Assembly (NCBI RefSeq): GCF_014650455.1
Contig: NZ_BMUZ01000005.1
Coordinates: 372,001-436,000 of the forward strand
DNA from: Streptomyces xanthochromogenes
GTDB taxonomy: Bacteria > Actinomycetota > Actinomycetes > Streptomycetales > Streptomycetaceae
Reading direction: 5' to 3'
Length of the DNA: 64,000 nucleotides
Shown piece by piece: positions 24,838 through 33,064 of the stretch. How positions within the stretch are numbered: the stretch's first letter is position 1; the number at the start of each line of letters is the position of its first letter. The notes under the pieces are model-generated. The model worked only from the letters and a program-made list of their open reading frames with translations. It was not told the origin of the DNA and searched no databases. A program made the translations under genes and the position numbers.

Positions 24838-26072
24838 AGGTCCTGCACGTCATCACCGGCCTCGGCGTGGGCGGCGCCGAGCAGCAACTCAGGCTGCTGC
24901 TGCGGCACTTGCCGTACGAGGCCGACGTGGTGACCCTCACCAACCCCGGCACCGTGGCCCGCGCCATCGTCCGCGAGGGCGGCCGGGTGCGCAACCTCGA
25001 CATGGCGGGCAACCGCGACCTGGCCGCGCTGCCCCGGCTCACCAAGCTGATCGCGCGCGGCCGCTACGACGTGGTCCACACCCATCTGTACCGGGCCTGC
25101 CTGTACGGCCGCCTCGCGGCGAGGCTCGCCCGGGTCCGTACGATCGTGGCCACCGAGCACTCCCTGGGCGAGGCCCGCATGGAGGGGCGCCCGCTCGGCC
25201 CCGGGGTGCGCGGCCTCTACCTGGCCAGCGAGCGGCTCGGCACCACGACCGTCGCCGTGTCCCCGACCATCGCGCACCGGCTGGCCCGCTGGGGCGTGCC
25301 CGAGCGTCGCATCCAGGTGGTGCCGAACGGCGTGGACGCGGCCCAGTTCGCCTTCAGCGCCGCCGCCCGCACCTCCGTGCGCCGCCAACTCGGCCTGCCC
25401 GAGCGCGCGTTCGTGGTCGGCGCGGTCGGCAGGCTCGCCGCGGGCAAGCGGTTCCACACGCTCATTGACGCCCTGGCCGAACTCCCCGACGCCTGGCTGG
25501 TGTTCGCGGGCGGCGGCGAACAGGAGCAGCCGCTGCGGGCCCGCGCCGAACGGCTCGGGGTGGGCGCCCGGGTGGTGTTCGCGGGCGAATGCGTCCAGGA
25601 CAACACCTCCCCGGCGGGCCACCGCCCCAGCCTCGCCGGGGTGCTCTCGGCCGTGGACTGCCTGGCCTCGCCGTCCGGCGAGGAGGCGTTCGGCCTGGCC
25701 GTGGTGGAAGGCCTCGCGGCCGGGCTCCCGGTGGCGTACGTGACGTGCCCGGCCATCGACGACCTGCCGGCCGGCTCGGCGCCCGGCGCGCTGCGCACGG
25801 GCCGTACCACCGCCGCCTTCGCCACCACCCTGGACGAACTCCGACGCGCGGGCCGCCCCCGGCTCCCCGTCCCCGACGCGGTGCGCCGCTACTGCGTGAC
25901 CGCGACCTCGGCCCAACTGGTCCGGGTGTACGAGGCGGCTGCGGCCCGCGCGCCGCTGCCGCATCCCGCGTACGACCCGGCGCCGGCCCCTGGGGCACCC
26001 GCCCCGGCGGGCCCCTCGCCGGCCGGTTCACCGGCCGGGTCGGCGCACACCTCCCCGACGAATCCCCGATGA
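24834..26072 (+). CDS. GT4-family glycosyltransferase
   Basis: 412 residues. GT-B fold with N-terminal VLHVITGLGVGGAEQQLRLLL, HTHLYRACLYGRLAARLARV and ATEHSLGE, linker VVPNGVDAAQF, then GRLAAGKRFHTLIDALAEL and the donor-site SPSGEEAFGLAVVEGLAAGLPV. The C-terminus is a Pro/Ala-rich tail (about the last 40 residues) that looks unstructured. The GTG overlaps the deacetylase stop. It probably adds a later sugar to the repeat unit; specificity unknown. Confidence 0.92.
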   Translation: MKVLHVITGLGVGGAEQQLRLLLRHLPYEADVVTLTNPGTVARAIVREGGRVRNLDMAGNRDLAALPRLTKLIARGRYDVVHTHLYRACLYGRLAARLARVRTIVATEHSLGEARMEGRPLGPGVRGLYLASERLGTTTVAVSPTIAHRLARWGVPERRIQVVPNGVDAAQFAFSAAARTSVRRQLGLPERAFVVGAVGRLAAGKRFHTLIDALAELPDAWLVFAGGGEQEQPLRARAERLGVGARVVFAGECVQDNTSPAGHRPSLAGVLSAVDCLASPSGEEAFGLAVVEGLAAGLPVAYVTCPAIDDLPAGSAPGALRTGRTTAAFATTLDELRRAGRPRLPVPDAVRRYCVTATSAQLVRVYEAAAARAPLPHPAYDPAPAPGAPAPAGPSPAGSPAGSAHTSPTNPR

Positions 26073-26097
26073 ACTCCTCGGAGAAAGAAGAGTCCAG

Positions 26098-26766
26098 ATG
26101 AGCAGATTCTCCGGCCCGCGGCAGCGCCAGAACGCCCGCGGCCCGCGCGCCAGGTCGCTGCCCCGCTGGTGGCCGCTGCCCGTGTGCGCACTGCTCGGCG
26201 CGACCGCCGGCGGCCTGTACGGCGCGGTCAAGACACCGGAATTCAGCGCCACCAGCTACGTGGTGGTCACCCCCGGCGAGAAGTCGGACCCCTCGGTCGC
26301 CCTCGGCTTCGCCCAGGCCTACGGCCGGGTCGCGACCGAGGTCGCCGTCATCGGGGACGCCCAGATCTGGGCGGGGGTCAGCGCGACGACGCTCCGCAAC
26401 AGCGTGCAGACGGCGACCTCCCCCGACGCCCCGATGATCGCGATCACCGCCACCTCGGGCCGGGCCGCGGACGCTGCGGGCATGGCGAACGCGGTGGCCC
26501 GCGCACTGACCCTGAACGGCACCCACACCCAGGCCGACACCGGGGTGCGCGTCGTGCAGTTCTCGCGCGCCGTCAAGCCGCTCGCCCCCTCCTCCCCCTC
26601 GGCCGGACTGACCGCCCTGGTGGGCGGCTGCGCGGGCGGCCTGCTCGGCGGCCTCGGGCTGCTCGCCCGGCCGCGCCGCCGCCCCGAGGACGCACCGGAG
26701 TCCGAACGTGCGGCCTCGGTGCCGAGCCCGGCCGGCGCGGCGTCCGTGCCGCAGGAGGTCGGCTAG
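26098..26766 (+). CDS. Wzz-like polysaccharide co-polymerase without kinase domain
   Basis: 222 residues. Two membrane segments (about 23-42 and 160-182) flank an extracytoplasmic domain beginning KTPEFSATSYVVVTPGEKSD, the usual start of Wzz/CapA-type chain-length proteins. A Pro/Ser cytoplasmic tail follows and no tyrosine kinase domain is present. It likely controls chain length together with the Wzy-like protein. A 25-bp gap precedes it (SD gaaagaagag), and the stop overlaps the GTG of the acyltransferase gene. Confidence 0.82.
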   Translation: MSRFSGPRQRQNARGPRARSLPRWWPLPVCALLGATAGGLYGAVKTPEFSATSYVVVTPGEKSDPSVALGFAQAYGRVATEVAVIGDAQIWAGVSATTLRNSVQTATSPDAPMIAITATSGRAADAAGMANAVARALTLNGTHTQADTGVRVVQFSRAVKPLAPSSPSAGLTALVGGCAGGLLGGLGLLARPRRRPEDAPESERAASVPSPAGAASVPQEVG

Positions 26767-27905
26767 TGTCCGGCCTCCGCGTGGAGCTGTGCACCGACGA
26801 CCTGCGCTTCGCGGATCTCGCCGCCAACTGGCTCCAACTGCACCGCAGTTGCAGCGCCGCGACCCCCTTCCAGAGCCACGCCTGGCTGCACTCGTGGTGG
26901 CTCTCGTACGGGGTGCGGGGGCGGCTGCGGGTCCATCTCGCCTACCAGGACGGCCGGTTGGTCGGGGCGGCCCCGCTGATGCGGGTGCTGCGCCCGCTCC
27001 CGGCGCTCGTGCCACTGGGCGGCCCCATCTCCGACTTCACCGACGTGCTCCTGGCCGACGACTGCGCCGAGGAGGCCGCAGCCGCCCTCACCGGCGCGCT
27101 GATGCGCTCGGCACGCGGCGCCCTGATCGACCTCGGCGAAGTGCGCCAGGGCGCCGGGGCCGAACGACTGCACGCCAACTGGACAGCACCCAAGCACCAG
27201 TTGACGGACTCCCACTGCCTTGAGCTACCGGTCGCCGGCATGGACGGCCTGCTGTCCCGGCTCCCCAACAACCGCGCCCAGCGCGCCCGCGCCAAGCTCC
27301 GCAAGATCGACGCGCTGGGCATCGAGCAGCGCGACGTACCGCCCGACGAGGTGCCCGGCGCGCTGCACACGCTGCTCGAACTGCACGGGCTCCAGTGGCA
27401 GGGGCGCGGGGTGACCCGCGAGCATCTGCGGCCCCGCTTCGAGGAGCATCTGGCGCGCGCGGTCGGCGAGATGACCCGGCAGGGCGACGCGGTGGTCACC
27501 GAGTTCCGCCTCGATGGCGAGGTCGTCGCGGCCGATCTGACACTGCTGTCGCCGGCCCTCGCCGGTGGTTATCTGTACGGGGCGCACCCCGGGCTGCGCG
27601 GCCGCAAGGTGGACGTGGCCACGATGCTGCTCCGGGCCTGTGCCCAGCGGATCGAGGGCAGCGACCGCGGCGCGCTGAGCATGCTGCGCGGCAACGAACC
27701 GTACAAGCAGCACTGGCGGCCCGAGGTGCGGGTCAACCAGCGCTTCCTGCTGGCCCGGCGGCGCACCCTGCCGCTGCTGTGGGCCGGTGTCCTGCACGCG
27801 CGCCTGCGGCGTCGGGCGGGCGCCGCGCTGCGGGCACTGCGGCAGTGGCGGGACGACCGGAGCCGCCCCGCCACGGAGGCCTCGGGACCGTCAGTTCCGG
27901 CGTGA
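26766..27905 (+). CDS. BioF2/CelD-like GNAT acyltransferase
   Basis: 379 residues. N-terminal LHRSCSAATPFQSHAWLHSWW and the C-terminal acetyltransferase core VVTEFRLDGEVVAADLTLL, GGYLYGAHPGLRGRKVDVATMLLRACAQ and LSMLRGNEPYKQHW are characteristic of the acyltransferase family found in exopolysaccharide operons (Acetyltransf_6). It probably acylates a sugar or a sugar-linked amine in the repeat unit. GTG at 26766 shares its first base with the previous stop codon. It converges on the GH26-like gene with a 15-bp overlap of the coding ends. Confidence 0.85.
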   Translation: MSGLRVELCTDDLRFADLAANWLQLHRSCSAATPFQSHAWLHSWWLSYGVRGRLRVHLAYQDGRLVGAAPLMRVLRPLPALVPLGGPISDFTDVLLADDCAEEAAAALTGALMRSARGALIDLGEVRQGAGAERLHANWTAPKHQLTDSHCLELPVAGMDGLLSRLPNNRAQRARAKLRKIDALGIEQRDVPPDEVPGALHTLLELHGLQWQGRGVTREHLRPRFEEHLARAVGEMTRQGDAVVTEFRLDGEVVAADLTLLSPALAGGYLYGAHPGLRGRKVDVATMLLRACAQRIEGSDRGALSMLRGNEPYKQHWRPEVRVNQRFLLARRRTLPLLWAGVLHARLRRRAGAALRALRQWRDDRSRPATEASGPSVPA

Positions 27906-29225
27906 GAACCAGTCGAGGCGCATGCAGAGCTTGCCGCCCATCCAGTGCTCGACCCACGGGCCGAGGTCGAGCGGCGAACACGTGCCGTTCGGCAACGGAC
28001 CGACCGGCGTCGCCGGCTTCGGGCTCGGGCTCGGGGCCGGAGTCGGGCCGGTACCCGTGCTCGGGCTCGGGCTCGGCGAGGTCGAGGGCTGCGGAATCGT
28101 CGTCGGGGCCGTCGGCGGGGTCGAGGGCTGCGGGGGCGTCGGCGGCTGCGGGGTGGGTTCGGTGCGACCGTACAGGAGCGAGCGGTAGAGCTCCGAGGCA
28201 CGCGGGTTGTCCGAGCACCCCCACACCCCGTGCGGGCAGTAGTCGGTGATGGTGTTGTAGACCGGCTTGTGCGCGTCCATCCAGGCCAGCATGCGGCGCA
28301 TGTACTCGGTGTTGTCCCCGTTGCGGAACAACCCCCACTCCGGGTACGAGATCGGCTTCTTGTGGGCGGCCGCGAAGTCGACGTGCTGCTGCAGCCCGTA
28401 CGGCTCCTTGATCTGCTTGTCGAAGTCCACCCCGCGCGGCTGGTCGTAGGAGTCCATGCCGATGATGTCGACGAGGTCGTCGCCGGGGTAGCACTCGGTC
28501 CACGGCACCGCGTCGCGCCCGCGGCTCGGCGTGAAGTCGAAGCGGAACTTCTGCCCCGGCACCGACCGCATCGCGGTGACCGCGTTCTTCCAGTACTTCT
28601 TCCACGACTCCGGGTCCGGTCCGCAGCGGTGGGTGTACGTGGTGCCGTTCATCTCCCAGCCGAGCACGATCACGGTGTCCGGGACCTTGAGGTCGACCAG
28701 GCGCTCGGCCAGCCGCTTGAAGTGCACGTCGAAGTCCCCCGCGGCGCCCTTCGCGAGCAGCTGACGCACCCGGCCGTCGGGGATTCCGGCCTCGTTGAGC
28801 GCCTGCATCGGCACGTTGAGGACGAGGGTGCGGTCGGCTCGCTCCCTGCGCCAGGTGGCCCAGTCCTGGAGGAACCCGGCCCGGCCCTCGATGTCCGACC
28901 AGGTATTGCCGGGCAGATAGGTGTGCCCGACCTTGATGTCGGTCCCGCCGAGCCACTTCTGCAGCGCCGCGATGCGCCGTACGCCGAGCGTGCCGGAGTC
29001 CAGGAAGGCGCCGAAGTCCGCGGCGGCGGGGTGGGCGGGGGTGGGAGTGGGAGTGGGATCGGCACCGCTCCCGGGGCTTTGCCCGTCTCTTGGTACGGCT
29101 CGTTGTACGTCGCCCTGCCCGTCTCGTTGTACGTCGACGCCGGGGGCCAGTGCCAGACTGCAAAGGGCACCTGCCGCCAGAACACTCGTGGTGAAGGTGG
29201 CCGCTCTATGACGTCGCCGACGCAT
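27891..29225 (-). CDS. GH26-like secreted glycoside hydrolase with C-terminal domain
   Basis: 444 residues. Signal peptide (MRRRRHRAATFTTSVLAAGALCSLALA), a short linker with repeats of the type DVQRDGQG and PTPTPTP, then a GH26-like barrel with IVLGWEMNG (likely acid/base Glu191) and KPISYPEWG (likely nucleophile Glu296). A Pro/Thr/Ser linker leads to a short C-terminal module with NGTCSPLDLGPWVEHW and KLCMRLDWF. It is clearly related to the gene at 10670 but longer. As the convergent neighbour of the polysaccharide operon it may trim or release that polymer (inference). Confidence 0.85.
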   Translation of the reverse strand: MRRRRHRAATFTTSVLAAGALCSLALAPGVDVQRDGQGDVQRAVPRDGQSPGSGADPTPTPTPAHPAAADFGAFLDSGTLGVRRIAALQKWLGGTDIKVGHTYLPGNTWSDIEGRAGFLQDWATWRRERADRTLVLNVPMQALNEAGIPDGRVRQLLAKGAAGDFDVHFKRLAERLVDLKVPDTVIVLGWEMNGTTYTHRCGPDPESWKKYWKNAVTAMRSVPGQKFRFDFTPSRGRDAVPWTECYPGDDLVDIIGMDSYDQPRGVDFDKQIKEPYGLQQHVDFAAAHKKPISYPEWGLFRNGDNTEYMRRMLAWMDAHKPVYNTITDYCPHGVWGCSDNPRASELYRSLLYGRTEPTPQPPTPPQPSTPPTAPTTIPQPSTSPSPSPSTGTGPTPAPSPSPKPATPVGPLPNGTCSPLDLGPWVEHWMGGKLCMRLDWFSRRN

Positions 29226-29404
29226 GTGCGCTCCCTTGGTTCTGAGGACCCTCCGGATTCCCGGTTGGAAAATATTCTTATTGCGCCGATAGGGAAGATA
29301 AGCAGCGAACGCGATAAGCCGCTCGAAAGGGTGTATGCCGGATTCCCCTCCGCCACACCGCCCCCTGAGGCCCCCTCAGATCTCCTCCCGACCGGCGACG
29401 GGCA

Positions 29405-29448
29405 CGACGAAGGGCCCGGCTCCTTCTCAGGAGCCGGGCCCTTCGTCG
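29405..29448. terminator. Strong hairpin terminator between the long chaplin and the GH26-like gene
   Basis: Perfect 19-bp arms (29405-29423 and 29430-29448) with a 6-nt loop. It lies in the 380-bp gap 29226-29605, which holds no gene, and would end leftward transcripts from the long chaplin. The segment 29240-29330 is AT-richer and probably carries the hydrolase promoter. Confidence 0.85.
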
Positions 29449-29605
29449 CGAGGGGAATGCGACCGAGCGATCTCTGTGCGGACCCCTCAAGGTCCGTATT
29501 CGTCAGCCGAGTTGAGGTGGCCGTCCGAAGTGTCCCCGCCCGGCCCCCACCCCGAGCCCTCGGCCGTCACTTGCCGCGGGTGGGGGTCCTGGCGGACGCC
29601 TCGGG

Positions 29606-31087
29606 TCAGGCCTGGGCCATCGCCCTGCCGCGTCGGTAGAGCACCCCTCCCCCCAACACGAGCCCAGCAGCGCCGACCCCGGCCGCCACCAGCCCGGCCC
29701 CGTCCCCGAACCCGGTAGCGGCCAGCTGCGGCCCCGCCGCCATGTGCGCGGCAGCGGGAGCCCCGACGACACGAGGCGCGGACCGCTGAGCGGGCTGCGT
29801 CCGAGGCGCAGGGTGAGGCCGCGGATGCTGCGCGGGAGGCACGGCGTGGGCGGACGGGGCGTGGTGGGCCGGAGGGGCGTGGTGCGTGGGGGGTGCGTGG
29901 CGGACGGGGGGTGCGGGGTGCACCGGCGGTGCGTGGTCGACGGGCGGGGCGTGGTGCACAGGCGGAGCCTGGTGAACCGGAGGGGCCTGATGCACGGGCG
30001 GGGCCTGGTGCACCGGAGGGGCCTGGTGCACGGGCGGAGCCTGGTGAACCGGCGGGGCCTGGTGCACCGGGGGTGCCTGGTGCACGGGCGGGGCCTGATG
30101 CACGGGCGGGGCCTGGTGAACCGGAGGGGCCTGGTGGATCGGTGGGGCGTGATGCACCGGGGGTGCGTGATGCACGGGCGGTGCATGGTGGACCGGCGGG
30201 GCCTCGTGGACCGGAGGGGCCTGGTGGACCGGGGGTGCGTGATGCACGGGCGGCGCGTGGTGCACCGGGGGTGCCTCGTGCACGGGCGGGGCCTGATGCA
30301 CGGGCGGAGCCTGGTGAACCGGCGGGGCCTGGTGAACCGGAGGGGCCTGGTGCACCGGAGGGGCCTGATGCACGGGCGGGGCCTGATGGACCGGCGGCGC
30401 ATGATGCACAGGCGGAGCCTCGTGAACCGGCGGCGCATGATGCACCCGGGGTGCGTGGTGGGTGCGGGCCGGGGGCGGGGGCGTACCGGGGCCGGAGTTG
30501 CAGTGGCCGCCCATCGCCGGGTTCATGAGACCCGCCGCGCTCGCGGTGTCCCCGCACGCCTGGACCGGCGCATCGGCCGGCGCCCCCGCCGAGTTCCCCG
30601 TCAGCACGCCCGGCGAGCCGCTCGTCACGGAACTCGCCCGACTGGCAGCGCCCTGCCCGTACTCGCGGCCGTACTCGTGCCCGTACGAACCCCGGTCCTG
30701 CCCCGGGCTCCCGTACGAGCCCCCGTACGCGTCGTCGTACGAGCCCCCGTACGGACCGCCGTGCTCCCCGTACGAACCGGCACCGTCCTGGCCGGCCCGT
30801 TCGGCCAGCGCGTCCGCGGCCCGTTCCGCCGGGCTCTCCACGGTCGGCGAGACCGTCTCGCAGTGGTTGCCGAAGGACGGGTTGAGCGCTCCGGCCGGAT
30901 CGACGGAGTTCCCGCACGCCTGGACCGGGACTTCCACCGGCGCCGAGATCGAGTTTCCCGACAGCAGGCCCGGCGAGCCCGTGGTCTCGCCGTCCGTGGT
31001 GGCGGCCTGGGCGTAACCGCCGCTCATCGAAAGGACACTCGTGGCTGCCACGGCAGTAAACAGGGTCTTGCTGATGACCTGGCGCAA
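29606..31087 (-). CDS. Long chaplin with two chaplin domains, His/Pro repeats and LAATG sorting signal
   Basis: 493 residues from a TTG at 31087 (MRQVISKTLFTAV; SD ggaag 8 nt upstream). The frame is open upstream to 31162 but that part overlaps the terminator of the preceding chaplin. Order: signal peptide to about residue 29; chaplin domain 1 (SPGLLSGNSISAPVEVPVQACGN); a Gly/Tyr/Ser linker; chaplin domain 2 (SPGVLTGNSAGAPADAPVQACGD); a very long APPVHQ-type repeat; C-terminal LAATG, hydrophobic segment and RRGRAMAQA. LAxTG is the signal for class E sortases, which attach long chaplins to the wall. Typical long chaplins are about half this length. Confidence 0.92.
   Translation of the reverse strand: MRQVISKTLFTAVAATSVLSMSGGYAQAATTDGETTGSPGLLSGNSISAPVEVPVQACGNSVDPAGALNPSFGNHCETVSPTVESPAERAADALAERAGQDGAGSYGEHGGPYGGSYDDAYGGSYGSPGQDRGSYGHEYGREYGQGAASRASSVTSGSPGVLTGNSAGAPADAPVQACGDTASAAGLMNPAMGGHCNSGPGTPPPPARTHHAPRVHHAPPVHEAPPVHHAPPVHQAPPVHQAPPVHQAPPVHQAPPVHQAPPVHQAPPVHEAPPVHHAPPVHHAPPVHQAPPVHEAPPVHHAPPVHHAPPVHHAPPIHQAPPVHQAPPVHQAPPVHQAPPVHQAPPVHQAPPVHQAPPVHQAPPVHQAPPVHQAPPVHHAPPVDHAPPVHPAPPVRHAPPTHHAPPAHHAPSAHAVPPAQHPRPHPAPRTQPAQRSAPRVVGAPAAAHMAAGPQLAATGFGDGAGLVAAGVGAAGLVLGGGVLYRRGRAMAQA
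29853..30450 (-). repeat. 18-bp in-gene tandem repeat encoding APPVH(Q/H/E)
   Basis: Roughly 33 degenerate copies of an 18-bp unit inside the long chaplin gene, encoding APPVHQ with His or Glu alternatives at the last position. Copies differ mostly by silent or last-codon changes, and an inner block order is itself duplicated, suggesting expansion by slippage or recombination. Confidence 0.85.
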
Positions 31088-31136
31088 TGGGCTGTCTTCC
31101 GTGTCGCAGGGAAAAGCTGAGGGGAAACGGAGAAAA

Positions 31137-31175
31137 CCGATTTTGGGGCGTGCGGAGGGCACGCCCCAAAATCGG
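31137..31175 (-). terminator. Intrinsic terminator of a chaplin
   Basis: 17-bp perfect arms (31137-31153 and 31159-31175), followed on the minus strand by tttt. It lies between the chaplin at 31198 and the long chaplin. Confidence 0.88.
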
Positions 31176-31197
31176 AGTGGAGAGTCCTGGTGCTACA

Positions 31198-31434
31198 TCA
31201 CTTGTTGATGCAGGTGTTGCCGAACGCCGGGTTCAGCAGCGCGATCACGTTGACGGTGTTGCCGCACAGGTTGATCGGCACGTGGACGGGGACCTGGAGC
31301 AGGTTGCCCGACAGGACACCGGGGCTGCCGACGGCCGCACCCTCGGCGCCGGCGTCCGCGAACGCGGGGGCGGCCGCGCCACCCGCGGCGATGACCAGAC
31401 CGGCCAGAACCGTCGCAGCCTTCATGTACTTCAC
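31198..31434 (-). CDS. Short chaplin (ChpG/ChpH-like end)
   Basis: 78 residues. SD ggaagg upstream of MKYMKAATVLAGLVIAAGG; an inner ATG at codon 4 is the alternative start. Signal peptide to AFA, then GSPGVLSGNLLQVPVHVPIN with cysteines in NLCGN and GNTCINK. It differs from the other short chaplins by VGSPGV and NVIALLNPAF. It lies between the long chaplin and the rodlins. Confidence 0.95.
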   Translation of the reverse strand: MKYMKAATVLAGLVIAAGGAAAPAFADAGAEGAAVGSPGVLSGNLLQVPVHVPINLCGNTVNVIALLNPAFGNTCINK

Positions 31435-31506
31435 GTGGGTTTCCTTCCCTCAGTCAAAAAGTCGCGCAACCAGTCGTTGCTCACGGCGCGTTGCCAGAGC
31501 TTTCGC

Positions 31507-31534
31507 CCAAGGAGCCGCTGACAACGTGGTAACG
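31507..31534 (-). promoter_or_regulatory. Possible BldN-type promoter of a chaplin
   Basis: On the minus strand CGTTAC (31534-31529), 16 bp, CCTTGG (31512-31507): 5/6 and 4/6. It lies about 73 bp before the chaplin start. The rest of the 305-bp gap 31435-31739 holds the rodlin terminator. Confidence 0.4.
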
Positions 31535-31682
31535 ACCGATCCCGGCAAAGGAAACCGAAGGGGAAGTGCCCTGCCGAGTTACTCACCCAAATGGCAGGAG
31601 GTAACGCCCTTTGCCCTTACGGGATTTCCCGGATTCGCCGATTCCCCGAAACGTGTGCGGCAACGCATTCGGCACAAAAAAA

Positions 31683-31724
31683 CTCGGGCCGCCGCAGCCC
31701 CGGAAGGGACCGCGGCAGCCCGAG
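31683..31724 (-). terminator. Rodlin terminator
   Basis: Arms ctcgggccgccgc (31683-31695) and gcggcagcccgag (31712-31724) pair with one mismatch, 15 bp past the rodlin stop. Confidence 0.65.
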
Positions 31725-31739
31725 CCGCTGCGTACGGGA

Positions 31740-32153
31740 TCAGCCGTTCGCGGCACCGTTGCCGGAGAGGACCGGGATCTGGTCCAGGATGTGCGACAGC
31801 GGCTCGTCGCCCTTGGCCTGGGTCGAGTTCTCCGTGCACTGCTGGTTCTGCGGGGCCGAGAGGACCGGCACGTCCTGCAGGACGGTGACCGGCACGAGGC
31901 CGACCAGGGACGCGAGGTTGGCCTTGACCGGAACACCGAGGCAGGGCTTGTTCAGCGTGCCCTGGACCAGGGACAGCTGGGGGCTCATGTCGCCGTCGGT
32001 CTTCGAGTTGCCGAAGGCCTGCTTCGCGCCGTTGCCGCTGAGCGAGGTCGTGCCGCCGTGGTCGCCGATCGCCATGGCCGGAGCGGCCAGCATGGCGGAG
32101 GCGCCGACGAGCGAAACGGTGGCAGCGGACGCGGCCATAACCTTCTTGAGCAT
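31740..32153 (-). CDS. Rodlin
   Basis: 137 residues from [17 protein letters not shown] at 32153. Signal peptide to about residue 28 (AMA), then the rodlin body: [70 protein letters not shown], with two conserved cysteines. Rodlins align chaplin fibrils into paired rodlets on aerial hyphae and spores. It is divergent from a second rodlin across 343 bp, as rdlA and rdlB are in S. coelicolor. A BldN-like promoter is present. Confidence 0.95.
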   Translation of the reverse strand: MLKKVMAASAATVSLVGASAMLAAPAMAIGDHGGTTSLSGNGAKQAFGNSKTDGDMSPQLSLVQGTLNKPCLGVPVKANLASLVGLVPVTVLQDVPVLSAPQNQQCTENSTQAKGDEPLSHILDQIPVLSGNGAANG

Positions 32154-32226
32154 GGTCTTCCCTTTTCTTGGTGGAGAGCACGTGCAGTACCGCGCTCTTA
32201 TTCCACTGCGCCGTACTACTGCCTGG

Positions 32227-32254
32227 TCAACTTCGCCGCACTGGTTTGGTTCCG
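32227..32254 (-). promoter_or_regulatory. BldN-type promoter of a rodlin
   Basis: On the minus strand CGGAAC (32254-32249), 16 bp, AGTTGA (32232-32227): 5/6 and 5/6 against the BldN consensus, about 74 bp before the start. Confidence 0.6.
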
Positions 32255-32353
32255 GCGCTTCACCCGAACGGTTCCGCAAGAGGCGCCAAGATGCCGAACA
32301 ATGCCCCGAACGCCGTCCCGAACACAACGCCGTAAAGTGCGATCGGTTCTCCA

Positions 32354-32359
32354 TATAAT
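32354..32359 (+). promoter_or_regulatory. Possible -10 (TATAAT) in the divergent rodlin gap
   Basis: TATAAT with CGTAAA 17 bp upstream. It lies 137 bp before the rightward rodlin, for which I found no clear BldN site. Weak call. Confidence 0.3.
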
Positions 32360-32496
32360 CCCAGCCTGGAATCGCCGCAGGAACCCGGAAGGTCGCATTT
32401 TCGTACGGCCGAAAGAGTGAACGGCAGAAACCAATCCACCCTGGGACCGGTTGGGCAGGTGGCTCCGTACGGGGCATCCACCAGAAAGGGACCACC

Positions 32497-32910
32497 GTGA
32501 TCAAGAAGGCTATGGCGGCAGCAGCCGTCGGCGTGTCCGTCGTCGGCGCAACCGCGGCGATGGCGCCGCAGGCGATGGCGATCGGAAATGACGGCGGCAC
32601 CAGTTCTGTCAGCGGCAACGGCGCGATGCAGGCGTACGGGAACTCCTCCACGTACGGCAACATGAGCCCGCAGATCGGCCTGATCCAGGGCTCGTTCAAC
32701 AAGCCCTGCATCGCCCTGCCGGCCAAGGCGAACCTGGCCTCCCTCGTGGGTCTCGTGCCGGTCACCGTGCTGCAGGACGTGCCGATCCTCTCGGCGCCGC
32801 AGACCCAGCAGTGCACGGAGAACTCGACCCAGGCCAAGGGCGACGAGCCGCTCTCGCACATCCTGGACAACATCCCGGTCCTGTCCGGCAACGGCGCCGC
32901 GAACCACTGA
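32497..32910 (+). CDS. Rodlin
   Basis: 137 residues. GTG start with aaaggga upstream ([21 protein letters not shown]). Signal peptide to about residue 28, then [77 protein letters not shown]. It is the most divergent of the three rodlins in its N-terminal mature part (YGNSSTYGN in place of FGNxKTDGD). A strong terminator follows. Confidence 0.95.
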   Translation: MIKKAMAAAAVGVSVVGATAAMAPQAMAIGNDGGTSSVSGNGAMQAYGNSSTYGNMSPQIGLIQGSFNKPCIALPAKANLASLVGLVPVTVLQDVPILSAPQTQQCTENSTQAKGDEPLSHILDNIPVLSGNGAANH

Positions 32911-32978
32911 GACCAGGGTCCCCAGGACAGCCGGACCGCTGTCAATCCCTTCGGTGGTCCGGCACCCTGATTTCCAAC

Positions 32979-33012
32979 GGCCGGATCGCCGGTGAATTCC
33001 GGCGATCCGGCC
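32979..33012 (+). terminator. Intrinsic terminator of the second rodlin
   Basis: 14-bp perfect arms (32979-32992 and 32999-33012) followed by ttttgcc. Confidence 0.88.
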
Positions 33013-33064
33013 TTTTGCCTTGCTTGGCATTGCTTGGTACCGGGCGGCGTAATTCAGCCCGCTT

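Noticed and set aside
29853..30450. 18-bp repeats as non-coding tandem DNA
   Set aside because: The unit keeps the chaplin frame throughout and the frame continues into the sorting signal.
29744..31120. Long plus-strand frame across the long chaplin gene, with G/L/V/H/R repeats
   Set aside because: It is the antisense of the repeat-bearing chaplin gene. The chaplin frame has a signal peptide, two chaplin domains and a sortase signal.
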